Below, one piece after another: positions 9,115 to 18,902 of a stretch of 64,000 nt of DNA. The notes below the pieces were generated by a model. That model searched no databases. It was not told the origin of the DNA and saw only the letters and a list, made by a program, of their open reading frames with translations. Source of the stretch: Andalucia godoyi (Eukaryota; Discoba; Jakobea; Jakobida; Andaluciidae); the NCBI GenBank assembly GCA_009859145.1, contig VRVR01000019.1, positions 217,073-281,072 of the forward strand, read 5' to 3'. The position numbers and the translations under genes are program-made. How positions within the stretch are numbered: position 1 is the first letter of the stretch; every line of letters starts with the position of its first letter.

Positions 9115-10608
9115 ATGTCAGTGCCTCTCAGAATTTCGCAGCTTCTCCCGCAGATAGAAGCACAGGTGTTTGATGATTCAAGGCCGGTAAATTTCAAGAG
9201 TCTTGCGTATACATACGGGGTTTCTGCATTGGAAGCCCAGCAGGTTCTTGAATCGTTTGCGGCGCAATTCGGCGATCGGTGCATCGTTCTTTGGCGAATA
9301 TTCGGTGTTAGAATTTCCGGAAACAATGAGGAGGCGATCGCAGTGGTCGTTTGTGACGAAAAAAGGCGCAGAGAGATCGAGGAGTCCATGGCAAGGATAC
9401 TGAGTTCGTCAATCTATGGGATCCGAGCAAAAGCGTCGGTGGATTCGCTGGGGTTTCCCACCATGGCCAATGTTGAGCTGGCAGTCGCTGCAGAATACGA
9501 TGACCGATCTGATTTCTTTGCGTCCGGAAACAAGATTGTAAGCTCAATCTTTGGAAAGACCAATGACCAAGTCGTGTACAATGCAGACCAGCGAGCGCTT
9601 CTCACAACAATGTACAGAAATGAGCATGCAGCGAAGAAGAGTGAGCAACCACAACTGCATGGCCAACGGGCTGCGGGACACACTACCGCATCCGCATCCG
9701 CAGCCACGTCGACGTCGGCATCCACTTCCACGAACGCCTTTGGTGCATCTACCAAGGCTCAGTCGAACCCCTTCTTCAAGCAGCCAAAGCCTGCATCGAC
9801 TGTTGCGGGTGCTTCTGGCGCATCGCCGACCGCTTCTGGAGGAAAGCCAACACCAAAGTCTACGAAAAGTGGCCCGAAAGGATTTTTTGCAAAGGTTGCT
9901 CCCAGAAAGACAGCAGTGGCGGCACCTAAAGAAAAGGTGAAAGCAGAATTGGATCAGGACGACGAAGAAGGCGACATCGATATGTTCATCCCTGTCGAGG
10001 ACGAGGAGGCTGCCGAGGACGACGGTGACGATTCGCCTGCATCAGTGCATTCGGATGAAGAAGATGTCGTGATGAAGGAGCCGGAAGCGAAGCCCACGCC
10101 AGCTTCGGCTGCAGTCAAGAAAGAGCCCAAAAAGGAAGTGCAGGAAGAAGACATTCAGGCATATGCTCGTAGAGTCGAGAATGAACAAAGGGCGCGCGAT
10201 GAAAGGCAGAAGAAGGTGGAGGCGAAGAGATTGGAAGCGGAAAGGAACCTTGGTTTTGCGTCAAAGACAGCTTCTTCCTCTTCGTCGTCTTCTTCATCTA
10301 CTGCGACTTCTACTACTACCAGTGCTCCCGGCTACTGTGAAACTGCGCCCTCCGCAAAGAGACAGCGAGTGCTGAAGAAGAAGACCTATGTCGATGAAAA
10401 GGGGTATCTTGTGTCTGAGGAGGTTTGGGAAGAGGTGGACGCAGAACCGTCCTCGGCATCGACTTCCCAGAACAATTCGCAGCCAAGAGTTGTGCTCGCA
10501 GCTGCACCGGCTGTTGCTCCCAAGCCTCTGCCAGCGACAGGACTCGCGGCGTCTTCTACGGCGAAGAAACCGCAACAGAAATCCATATCGTCTTTCTTTG
10601 GAAAATAG
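9115..10608 (+). CDS. POLD3: DNA polymerase delta subunit 3 (p66/Cdc27 type)
   Basis: A 497-residue protein. The amino-terminal 140 residues (…NFKSLAYTYGVSALEAQQVLESFAAQF…) match the winged-helix-containing region that binds the B subunit of polymerase delta. The middle is Ser/Thr/Ala-rich and then strongly charged, as in other members. The very end reads QQKSISSFFGK, a textbook PCNA-interacting PIP box (Q-x-x-I-x-x-F-F). The role is as the PCNA-tethering, processivity-supporting subunit of replicative polymerase delta. The assignment rests on overall layout plus the terminal PIP box; family members diverge quickly in the middle. AATAAA-like sequence follows the stop by a few bases. It converges with the azoreductase gene. 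Confidence 0.88.
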   Translation: MSVPLRISQLLPQIEAQVFDDSRPVNFKSLAYTYGVSALEAQQVLESFAAQFGDRCIVLWRIFGVRISGNNEEAIAVVVCDEKRRREIEESMARILSSSIYGIRAKASVDSLGFPTMANVELAVAAEYDDRSDFFASGNKIVSSIFGKTNDQVVYNADQRALLTTMYRNEHAAKKSEQPQLHGQRAAGHTTASASAATSTSASTSTNAFGASTKAQSNPFFKQPKPASTVAGASGASPTASGGKPTPKSTKSGPKGFFAKVAPRKTAVAAPKEKVKAELDQDDEEGDIDMFIPVEDEEAAEDDGDDSPASVHSDEEDVVMKEPEAKPTPASAAVKKEPKKEVQEEDIQAYARRVENEQRARDERQKKVEAKRLEAERNLGFASKTASSSSSSSSSTATSTTTSAPGYCETAPSAKRQRVLKKKTYVDEKGYLVSEEVWEEVDAEPSSASTSQNNSQPRVVLAAAPAVAPKPLPATGLAASSTAKKPQQKSISSFFGK

Positions 10609-10740
10609 CATAAATATCTTTTTGTACTTCTATATTAAAATTAAAAAAAGAGAAGGGCGGAAATTAGAAAAATGCATCTGTACACATGCACGCGAAACCG
10701 TCACGGCCGCCACCATCGCCATCATCGACACGGAACAACA

Positions 10741-11364
10741 TCATCGAGCGAGTGCAATGTTGCCGACGATGCGTGCGTTGTTGATCGCTTGCTGAATGAG
10801 AGCCTCTCTCCGCTCCATCTGTGCGTCCAGGTCTTCAGCAATTATCGTATGAATCTGCTTGATTCCTATATAATTCAGCAGAGAGGTTGATAAAGCAGTG
10901 GAATGGTCCACGTGGTCCGACCGAGAAACATGCCCACCTGCAACTGTGATGAGCACGGCCTTCTGCCTTACAAGCAGCCCTTTCGCTCTGCCGTCTGATC
11001 CCTCGTCAAACGTCAGTCCCTTGATGATAACACTATCGAACCATGCCTTCACAACGGCGGGCATTGAGAAGTTATACACTGGATATGCAATGATCACACA
11101 ATCTGTACGCATAATCTGCGCTACATATCGATCCGACTTTGCGAGTGCCTTTCCTTCTTCGGGAGTCAAAGGAATTCCGCTCCAGGATCGCTTTGCATAT
11201 GCATTTGCCTTGTCTGGATCCGTTAGAAAGTCCGGATGGTCAACACACAAGTCAACCGTCTCTACAAACTGCGGTCGCGCGGAGTCGAGGAAGGCACGCA
11301 AGATCCTTCCGGTTGCCGACGTATCACCTCGCGGGATGCATCGAACAACCAAAGCTCGAGACAT
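10741..11364 (-). CDS. FMN-dependent NADH-azoreductase/quinone reductase (AcpD type)
   Basis: A 207-residue flavodoxin-fold enzyme. A near-amino-terminal phosphate-binding loop (PRGDTSATGRILRAF) is followed by the family signature YPVYNFSMPAVVKAWFDSVI, which contacts FMN, and by a later VAGGHVSRSD loop. It would reduce quinones and azo compounds with NAD(P)H through FMN as a cytosolic detoxification enzyme. There is no signal peptide. This AcpD-type subfamily is mainly bacterial, so the gene may have been acquired from bacteria; that is inference and needs a phylogeny. Base composition looks like its neighbours. The ATG at 11364 is the only sensible start. Confidence 0.88.
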   Translation of the reverse strand: MSRALVVRCIPRGDTSATGRILRAFLDSARPQFVETVDLCVDHPDFLTDPDKANAYAKRSWSGIPLTPEEGKALAKSDRYVAQIMRTDCVIIAYPVYNFSMPAVVKAWFDSVIIKGLTFDEGSDGRAKGLLVRQKAVLITVAGGHVSRSDHVDHSTALSTSLLNYIGIKQIHTIIAEDLDAQMERREALIQQAINNARIVGNIALAR

Positions 11365-11863
11365 TCAACATTAACTGTAACAAACACACTGGATCTCCTT
11401 GACAACGAAGCTTCCCAAAGGAATGAAGACGAGAAAACGAATATGGGAAGAAGAGAGAGACAGAAAAGGAAAGAAGAAGAAGAAAAGGATAAAGAAACAG
11501 ATGAAGACGACGACGAAAGCACAGTCAGCGACTGTACTCTCAGGCCGTTAATCGAGACAGGCACTGACAATTTCTCCATCACGTCCTTACCCGTCAGTCA
11601 GTCTTTCCCAATCTGATTAGCTTCGATCCCGTTTTTGCAACACATTTTTCTTTTGGAGGATTTTTCTTTCAGCTTTTCTCTTTGTTTGATACTGCCAAAA
11701 CAACCATCGTTTCTTCTTATAAACCACACACGGTTAATTTTTTCTTTTCGTGTCATCTTTTTCTCCCTCTTGTTTTTCTCTCGTAACACTAACTGGTTTT
11801 TTGTCGTCGATTGATTTGGGGTTTAAAAGCATAGTCCGCATTCCTCTCCTTGTGGTATCATTG

Positions 11864-11894
<31 letters not shown>

Positions 11895-11919
11895 CTGTGT
11901 GTCGGGAAAAGAGAAAAAC
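11365..11919. other. divergent intergenic region
   Basis: Purine-rich GAAGAA stretches (11425-11520) lie near the azoreductase. A T/C-rich leader with a CT run (11865-11890) ends 30 bases before the IFT172 start. No gene is seen. Confidence 0.5.
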
Positions 11920-14900
11920 ATGCAGATTAAATACTTGAAGACTGCGCTGCCGCCATCGGATCGCATATCAAGAATCACGTCTGTCGCATGGTCTCCAAAC
12001 AACAGACGTCTTGCAGTTTCGGATGCAAATCGGCTGATACAGCTGTTTGATGAGACTGGTGAAAAGAAAGACAAGTTCGGCACGAAGCCTGCGGAGGCGA
12101 ATGGCCCAAAATCGTACTCGGTACAGGGAATGGCCTTCTCTCCCGATTCCACGAAGCTCGCGATTGCACAGTCTGATAACATTGTGTTCGTGTACAAATT
12201 AGGTGTCGAGTGGAACGACAAGAAGAGCATTTGCAACAAGTTTCTGAATTCTAATCCAGTCTGCAATGTGTGCTGGCCTATGGAGCACCCCAATGAGCTT
12301 GTGTACACAACTGCAGATGGAAAGATCAAGGTCGGTTCTCTTCGAAACAACAAGGCTGCAACTCTGTTTGCCGCAGAGTCGTATCCGTTGGGCTTGTGCA
12401 ACGGGTTGGATGGACATTCTGTGCTCTCTTCACACATGGATGGTTCCATTCACAAGTTTATCTTCGACGATCCGCCCATTCATGCCAAGTTCTGCCATCA
12501 CCCATGTCCGCCAACGTGCGTCGCCTGGGGACGATCCGTGTGCGTGGCGGGTCCTGATTGTCGTGTTGTATTTTACGATCCTGATTCTGGTGCAGTTGAA
12601 CAGACATTCGACTTTTCGGACTCGGATCCTGCTATGGAGGAGCCGACGGCAATTGCAGTTAACCCATCAGGCACTGCCTTTGCGGTGTGCTCCATGAACC
12701 GGATTCGGTCCTTTGCATATGCCCAAGATCGTGGCCAGTGGGTAGTAATGGCCGACAAGATTGTGGAAAACATGTTCACAGCCACTGCTGCGTCGTGGAA
12801 ATGCGATGGTTCTCGTCTGGCAGTCGCGAACATCACCGGCTGCGTCGATCTGTTTGATACATATGTCCGCCGATATCGGTACAAGTCGAAGTTCGAATTT
12901 ACGTACGTGTCGTCCTCACAGATTATTGTCAAGAGGCTGTCCACCGGCGCGCGGATCGTTCTGAAGTCTCATTTCGGATACGAGATTTACAAGGTGAACA
13001 TCTACAGAGATCTCTACCTTGTGGCGCATACTCCAACGACGCTGCTTATGGGAGATCTAGCGTCTTGCAAGCTCAGTGAAATACCGTGGAACGGTTCTGG
13101 CAATGAGCGGTTCTACTTTGACAATCCCGCTGTTTGTATGATATACAATGCCGGTGAATTAACAATCATCGAATACGGGAGAAACGAGATTCTGGGATCG
13201 GTTCGAACGGACTACATGAGCCCGCACTTGATTTCCGTCCAAATTGCGACTGCGAATGGAACTGCTGCGGATGCACCGACTGCAGCCAGTGAAGAGAATA
13301 TGGCGGAGTCTCCAAACGGCGAACCTGTGGATCCCTACGTAGTCAAACGAATCGCGTACCTGATTGACCGCTCTACCGTGCGCATTCTTGATCTTGCTTC
13401 TGGGTTTTCACAAGCAACGTTTGCCCACGACTGCAAGGTGGATTGGCTGGAAATGAATCCTTCTGGAACGAAACTGATGTTCCGTGACAAGCGCAGAGCG
13501 TTGCATTTGTTTGACGTCGCGAAACAGACGCGTACGACTCTTCTGCATTACTGCGGATATGTACAATGGGTACCGAATGCGGATGTGGTCGTCGCACAAA
13601 ATCGAGGTGATTTGTGTGTCTGGTACGACATAGACGCCCCCGATCGTGTTACGGTGGTTGGTATCAAGGGCGACGTTGTTGATATTTCCCGGGTGGACGG
13701 AACGACGGAGGTCACGGTGGACGAGGGTCTGTCGACGGTTTCCTATGCTCTCGATGAAACGCTGATTGAATTCGGTGCAGCCATGCGGAGTGGCAACCAC
13801 GACCTCGCAGCAGACATATTGTCAGCCCAGCCGTTCTCTCCGGAAATTGAAGCAATGTGGCAGAAATTGGCTGCTGCATCAGTTCAAGCTGGCCACTTGC
13901 TTGTTGCGGAACGTTGCTATGCGGCACTTGGGGATGCTGCGAAATCTCGCTACCTCCGCAAGGTGAATAATCTCGCATTCGAGGCGGCTTCTCAGTTTGA
14001 TATTGACGGCTGGAGTTATTTTGGAGTGCAGGCCAAGATGGCCTTGTTGGAGAATGACCTAGATCGAGCGGAGCGCATCTATTTAGACCATGGACAACCT
14101 CAGGACGCAATGGAAATGATGGACTCCATGCATCGCTTTGAACAGGCCATTGCAATTGCAGAACGCCAGCCTCAGTTAGAGAGGGAGGCGCAAGAAAGGA
14201 AGCAGAAATACCTGGAATGGCTGTCGGAAACCGGCCAAGAAGACCGTGCTGCGGAGATGAAAGAAAGAGAAGGCAAGTATCTGCAAGCGATCTCGCTGTA
14301 CCTCAAGGCCGGCCTTGCCACGCGGGCTGCCACGCTTTTGATTCAGAGAAACCTTGCTCCGTCGAATCCGGACTTGGTGGAAAAGGTCGCGGGGGAGCTT
14401 TCGCGTGCTGGTTTGTTCGACCGTGCCGGAGAACTGTTTGAGGCGCTTGGCGCATATGAGCGTGCCTTGGAGTGCTATACGACGGGCATGAACTTCCGCC
14501 GTGCTGTTGAGTTGGCTCGTCGAGAATTTGCTCCCCGCGTGGTCCAGTTGGAGCAGGAATGGGGCGATTTCCTTTACGTTAGCTGCCGTCAACCGGATCA
14601 GGCAATTGGGCATTATATCGAGGCTGGAAAGCATGTGAAGGCACTCGAAGCCGCTCTTGCTGCTAGGCAAATATCCCGAGCCGTTTCGATTCTACAAGCG
14701 CTTGCCCAACATGATGATGACGATGTGCTGCGGCGATATGCTGTTCAGGTCGCAAGCCATTTTGAAGCAACACGAAACTACAAGGAGGCGGAGCGATTCT
14801 ATGTTCGTGGGCTGCGAGCTGATCTTGCTGTTAACATGTACACGCGTGCAAACATGCTCGACCAGGCATATCGCGTTGCCGAGCAGCATTTGGACGAAGA

Positions 14901-17295
14901 GGCCGCCTCACAATTGTATGTTTCACAAGCGCAGCAACTCGAGCGAGAGCAACGATGGAAAGATGCAGAGCGTGTGTATCTCAAGATGGGCGAGCCTGAC
15001 CTTGCGATCAACATGTTCAAGAAGGCTCGCCGATGGGACGACATGCTGCGCCTGGTCGCCAGTCATCGTCGCGAACTATTGGTGGACACACACATCCATC
15101 TTGCTCAGCAGCTGGAATCCGAGGGTCAACTGCTCGAGGCAGAACACATGTACTGTGCGCAAGCCATTGCTGCTCGTGAATGGAAGTCTGCTGTTCATAT
15201 GTATCGGCGGGCTGGTCGATGGGAAGATGCATACCGTGTTGCGAAGCAGCATGGAGGTCAGCAAGGTGCACACCAAGTGGCATTCGCTTGGGCGGTTGCT
15301 CTGGGACCCGATCAAGGCGGTTCTCTTCTTCTGAAGTTGGGGCTTGTGTCCGAAGCAATTGATTCCGCAATGGAAACAGGTTCGTGGGACCAAGCATTCG
15401 AGCTGGCGCATCGGCATGCCCGGGATCGCGTGCCGGAGGTCCATGAGCGACGTGCAATGTCTCTTGAAGATGCAGGCCGGTTTGCGGAGGCTGAATCCGA
15501 GTTCCTTGCTGCAAACAAGCCTCGCGAAGCAGTGGATATGTATGTGCATCTCCAGGATTGGACTGCTGCATTACGCATAGCCGAAGGAAATGCTCCTGAG
15601 GCAGTCGCAGACGTGTTGACGGCGCAGGCGCGTGTGTGCATTGAGCGCTCTGACTACCCGAGGGCCGAGCAATTGTTGTTGCGAGCCAAGCGTCCCGAGA
15701 ACGCTGTGAAAATGTATCTTGATATCGGTCTGACGCAGGACGCACAACGAGTTGCTCGGGAGTATGCTCCCCATCTCCTGCAGTCAATTCCCCAGCCGTC
15801 ACAAGCACCGCAACAGCCGCCGAAGACTGCATCCCTGTCGCGTACTGGCTCGCAGCCTGGTGGCTTGTCGGCCATTCATCAACAGGTTGCGAATGCAACA
15901 AAGACTGGGCGTCAATACGAAGATCGTGGAGAGTTTTCGCGTGCGATTGACGCGTATTTATCTGTTGCTGCCTCTGGTGGTCGGGTAGCACCTGAGGATG
16001 CCGATGCACTGGACCAGCTGTGGGAGAACGCTGTCCGATTGTCCATGAGCAGCGTGCCAATTAGAAGCCACGAAGTTTCCATGCAGGTGGCTAGTCGCCT
16101 TGTTTCCATTGGACGACCTGAGTCAGCAGCGATCTTGTATGAAAATGTTGACATGTTCGAAGAAGCTGCTTCGGCATATGAAGAGGCTGGAAGATATGAG
16201 GATGCAAACCGACTGCGTTCATCGTCCAGAAGCAGTCCGGCCGCCGCTTCCCAGCCAGCACCGGTTCCGCGAGCTGCTCCTGCCGTCATCAATTCCAACA
16301 CGAGCAACTTGGATACGTATGCCCGTCGTGGTCAATGGGATGAATGCTTGAAGCTTGCCTCCCAACAGAATGATCGCATTTTGCTGTCCACATATGTTCT
16401 GCAGTATGTCGAGCATCTCCTCCGCGTAGAGAAGGATGAAGCGAAAGCTGTGCACGCTCTGGTCTCTCATGTGTGTCCGCCTGTGATCGACAATGAGGAT
16501 ACCCTGATGCACATTCTTGAAGATGTTGTGAAGCCATCGCTGTTCTCGGGTCGCAAGTATTCCAGCTTGTCCAAGATTGATATTGCACAAGATGCCAAGG
16601 TTCTTCTGCATGCCCTTGATCGCGAGGCAAGCATGTCTCAGTCAGCCTCGGACTACGTTCGAAAGTGGGTTCGCATCACCCATCTGAACTTCACGGCTGT
16701 GAAATGCGAAGACTCCAGCCTGCCGGGCCTCGTTCAGTTGTCTGCGCGCTGCAGATCCTCGCTCCTTCGCTACGCACTGGACTTACCGGTCGACAAGGTC
16801 TTCTTTGACGCGGGTGTGGCCTGCAAGAAAGCAGGGCTGTTCAACTCGGCATTCGTGTTTTTGAACCGCTATCTGGATTTGTCAGAAGCCATCGACGAGC
16901 CAGACGAGAGCCCGTATCTTGAAAATTCGGAATTCGAAGGAAGCGACATTCCTTTCGACTTTGAAATCCCAGAAAAGCACTCCGTCGATGAGCACTCCCG
17001 TGAAGAAGCTCGATCGTGGGTGCTCACCGTCTCCCTCGACCCGAAGGTTTCGCAGGAACTTCCGAAGGAGTCTTGCCACCGATGTGGCAAAGATATTTGG
17101 ATTGGAAATGTCAAGTGTTCGAGCTGCTCAACGAATTTCGAAGAATGCTCTGTTTCGGGCTTTCCCATTGTCCCCGGATCCCTTGTTTCCTGCTCTAGCT
17201 GCCACATTGATGCCACGCGCGAGGCATGGAACGAATGGGTTTCAACATTCAAAACGTGTCCGTATTGCACCTCTCCTCAGATGCCTTCGTATTAA
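11920..17295 (+). CDS. IFT172: intraflagellar transport protein 172
   Basis: A 1791-residue component of IFT complex B, which carries cargo along axonemal microtubules and supports tip turnaround. The ATG at 11920 is chosen (MQIKYLKTALPPSDRISRIT); an upstream in-frame GTG is ignored. The amino-terminal third forms WD40 propellers (for example TSVAWSPNNRRLAVSDANRLIQLFD). The remainder is a very long TPR/solenoid with repeated Y-x-x-A-x-x-x-Y units. The carboxyl end has two Cys-pair clusters (CHRCGKDIWIGNVKCSSC and CSSC…CPYC), probably zinc-binding. The gene is full-length and intronless. AATAAA is at 17304-17309, nine bases after the stop. With BBS1 elsewhere in the window it shows that the organism builds a cilium or flagellum. 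Confidence 0.97.
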   Translation: MQIKYLKTALPPSDRISRITSVAWSPNNRRLAVSDANRLIQLFDETGEKKDKFGTKPAEANGPKSYSVQGMAFSPDSTKLAIAQSDNIVFVYKLGVEWNDKKSICNKFLNSNPVCNVCWPMEHPNELVYTTADGKIKVGSLRNNKAATLFAAESYPLGLCNGLDGHSVLSSHMDGSIHKFIFDDPPIHAKFCHHPCPPTCVAWGRSVCVAGPDCRVVFYDPDSGAVEQTFDFSDSDPAMEEPTAIAVNPSGTAFAVCSMNRIRSFAYAQDRGQWVVMADKIVENMFTATAASWKCDGSRLAVANITGCVDLFDTYVRRYRYKSKFEFTYVSSSQIIVKRLSTGARIVLKSHFGYEIYKVNIYRDLYLVAHTPTTLLMGDLASCKLSEIPWNGSGNERFYFDNPAVCMIYNAGELTIIEYGRNEILGSVRTDYMSPHLISVQIATANGTAADAPTAASEENMAESPNGEPVDPYVVKRIAYLIDRSTVRILDLASGFSQATFAHDCKVDWLEMNPSGTKLMFRDKRRALHLFDVAKQTRTTLLHYCGYVQWVPNADVVVAQNRGDLCVWYDIDAPDRVTVVGIKGDVVDISRVDGTTEVTVDEGLSTVSYALDETLIEFGAAMRSGNHDLAADILSAQPFSPEIEAMWQKLAAASVQAGHLLVAERCYAALGDAAKSRYLRKVNNLAFEAASQFDIDGWSYFGVQAKMALLENDLDRAERIYLDHGQPQDAMEMMDSMHRFEQAIAIAERQPQLEREAQERKQKYLEWLSETGQEDRAAEMKEREGKYLQAISLYLKAGLATRAATLLIQRNLAPSNPDLVEKVAGELSRAGLFDRAGELFEALGAYERALECYTTGMNFRRAVELARREFAPRVVQLEQEWGDFLYVSCRQPDQAIGHYIEAGKHVKALEAALAARQISRAVSILQALAQHDDDDVLRRYAVQVASHFEATRNYKEAERFYVRGLRADLAVNMYTRANMLDQAYRVAEQHLDEEAASQLYVSQAQQLEREQRWKDAERVYLKMGEPDLAINMFKKARRWDDMLRLVASHRRELLVDTHIHLAQQLESEGQLLEAEHMYCAQAIAAREWKSAVHMYRRAGRWEDAYRVAKQHGGQQGAHQVAFAWAVALGPDQGGSLLLKLGLVSEAIDSAMETGSWDQAFELAHRHARDRVPEVHERRAMSLEDAGRFAEAESEFLAANKPREAVDMYVHLQDWTAALRIAEGNAPEAVADVLTAQARVCIERSDYPRAEQLLLRAKRPENAVKMYLDIGLTQDAQRVAREYAPHLLQSIPQPSQAPQQPPKTASLSRTGSQPGGLSAIHQQVANATKTGRQYEDRGEFSRAIDAYLSVAASGGRVAPEDADALDQLWENAVRLSMSSVPIRSHEVSMQVASRLVSIGRPESAAILYENVDMFEEAASAYEEAGRYEDANRLRSSSRSSPAAASQPAPVPRAAPAVINSNTSNLDTYARRGQWDECLKLASQQNDRILLSTYVLQYVEHLLRVEKDEAKAVHALVSHVCPPVIDNEDTLMHILEDVVKPSLFSGRKYSSLSKIDIAQDAKVLLHALDREASMSQSASDYVRKWVRITHLNFTAVKCEDSSLPGLVQLSARCRSSLLRYALDLPVDKVFFDAGVACKKAGLFNSAFVFLNRYLDLSEAIDEPDESPYLENSEFEGSDIPFDFEIPEKHSVDEHSREEARSWVLTVSLDPKVSQELPKESCHRCGKDIWIGNVKCSSCSTNFEECSVSGFPIVPGSLVSCSSCHIDATREAWNEWVSTFKTCPYCTSPQMPSY

Positions 17296-17669
17296 CTTGC
17301 AAAAATAAATTAAATTGTACTCTTGTAAATTCTTGCTGACTGCGTTTAACGAGTCCCTTTGTCTTCCATTCAGAATCTCCGCTTTTTGGTAAAGACGGTC
17401 TGACTCGGAGAAGTTGATCTGAATCCCAGCACGCTGCGCACGCTGTCCTGCAATTCCGGGGTGTGCGTGGATAAACTGCGTCGTAGCAAAGGCATCGTCA
17501 GATGGGTTTCGATGGACGCAGCTGGACAGGAACTCCGGTGTCACACAAACCCGCCGCCGTTTATTTTCTGTCTCTCGATCCTCGTTCTTCTTTCTCGTTC
17601 ACCCTTTTTCTTCCCCTCCTCCGTCTGAAGTGAATTCACCGTTTGCCTGGCTTTGTTCTGATTTGTGAA
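17296..17669. other. intergenic; unexplained minus-strand open frame
   Basis: This holds the IFT172 3' end and a pyrimidine-rich leader (17540-17640) of the thioredoxin gene. On the minus strand an open frame from about 17600 to 17242 reads like protein (…TPEFLSSCVHRNPSDDAF…) but has no ATG. Confidence 0.35.
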
Positions 17670-18887
17670 ATGTCTGCACCGCCTGTTACGCGCACCGCAA
17701 GTTCCTCTTCCGGAGGAAATGTCAGTAGCCACGTGCTGAGCAACGCCTTCCTTGCTGAAATTGAGAACTATGACCAGTTTGAGACATATCTTACTGACTC
17801 TCTGAAGTCGAAATCTATCATTGTCATCGATTGTTTCCTTGCATGGGCGGGTCCGTGTCAGGCTGTTGTGCCTACGTTCAAAAGACTGATTTTGGACTGT
17901 GAAACTGCGGACAAACCCGTGCGCTGGCTGCGATGCGATGTCAACCGGATCCTGGCCTCTGTCGTCACGCAGCGGTCCCCGGCAATGATCAAGAAGCGTC
18001 ACATGTCCTTTGAAGATCTTCAGACGCAACAGACAAATGTGGATGTCTTGAAGAAGTACTCCAAGTCATGCAAGCCCACGTTTTTGATGTACTTTGCGGG
18101 CAAGTTAAAACATGCTGTGGAAGGCGTGGACGTCATCAAATTTGAAAAGTGCTTCCGTCAGTTGCTGCAGGAACTTGCCAGTGTACAGGTCCCGAAGCCT
18201 CTGATTATTCAAAGCGAGGAAGGAGCGTCTGCCTCTGATGAAGCAGACCGTGAAAGTGAGTCCAAGGCTGCGAGTGCGAAGAACTCCAAGGAATCCTCTC
18301 CTCCTGCTGCGGCAGTCTCTGATCAGAAGCGTTCTTCTTCTTCTTCTTCTACTGCAGGAGCAGGCGCAACATCGGCGCCAGCGCCGGCACCGGCACCGGC
18401 ACCGGCTTCGGAACAGAAGAGGGCATCTGTTTCGACATCTGGTTCGCCCGCTCCGTCGTCGACGCAATCTTCTGCGGCGCCTGGATCTGATCAGAAGAGA
18501 ACCTCGGTTTCATCTTCTACCGGAAACACTTCTGGAGCTGCGACACCTGCTGCTTCGAATCCAGAGGCGGCGGCGGCGGCGCCAGAGGATCCGAATGATC
18601 AGAGTACCAAGACACCTGCAGCGCGTGCCGACACCGCGTCTGCATCTTCCACAGGTGGTGCCGTTTCGTCAGCTCCTGCCCCAGTCGCTGCAGGGGATAG
18701 GAAGGACTCGGAAGAGACGACGCCAAAAAAGGCGGCACCGATCACAAAATCGGATCCAAACAATCAATCAAAGGCCCAGTTGCAGACTCAAAAGTCGGTG
18801 AAGAACATTAATGCGTCGCCGGATCAGAAGAAGCCAGATTCTGCCAAAGCCACCCCCAACCCTTCAAGACCCACTTCTCCAGGTTAG
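17670..18887 (+). CDS. thioredoxin-domain protein, TXNDC3/6-like, with long Ser/Ala/Pro tail
   Basis: A 405-residue protein. Residues 20-175 form a thioredoxin fold (VIDCFLAWAGPCQAVVPTF … CKPTFLMYFAGKL). The pattern matches the thioredoxin domain of axonemal TXNDC3/NME8 and TXNDC6/NME9 and Chlamydomonas outer-arm dynein light chains. The active site reads W-A-G-P-C, so the nucleophilic first Cys of WCGPC is lost and ordinary disulfide reduction is unlikely. About 70 residues are inserted between the active site and the cis-Pro region. The last 210 residues are low-complexity (Ser/Ala/Pro, with alternating Ala-Pro) and carry several DQKR repeats. No NDK domain is present. An axonemal role is inferred from fold and neighbourhood. 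It ends 15 bases from the converging gene's stop. The ATG at 17670 is the first in frame. Confidence 0.65.
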   Translation: MSAPPVTRTASSSSGGNVSSHVLSNAFLAEIENYDQFETYLTDSLKSKSIIVIDCFLAWAGPCQAVVPTFKRLILDCETADKPVRWLRCDVNRILASVVTQRSPAMIKKRHMSFEDLQTQQTNVDVLKKYSKSCKPTFLMYFAGKLKHAVEGVDVIKFEKCFRQLLQELASVQVPKPLIIQSEEGASASDEADRESESKAASAKNSKESSPPAAAVSDQKRSSSSSSTAGAGATSAPAPAPAPAPASEQKRASVSTSGSPAPSSTQSSAAPGSDQKRTSVSSSTGNTSGAATPAASNPEAAAAAPEDPNDQSTKTPAARADTASASSTGGAVSSAPAPVAAGDRKDSEETTPKKAAPITKSDPNNQSKAQLQTQKSVKNINASPDQKKPDSAKATPNPSRPTSPG

Positions 18888-18902
18888 CTACTGTGCCGCG
18901 TC

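Noticed and set aside
15017-16060. 347-codon minus-strand frame inside IFT172
   Set aside because: It is an antisense shadow of a conserved gene; codon structure fits IFT172 on the plus strand.
17242-17600. Protein-like minus-strand open frame downstream of IFT172
   Set aside because: It has no ATG, starts inside the thioredoxin gene's leader and runs into the IFT172 coding region; kept only as a note.
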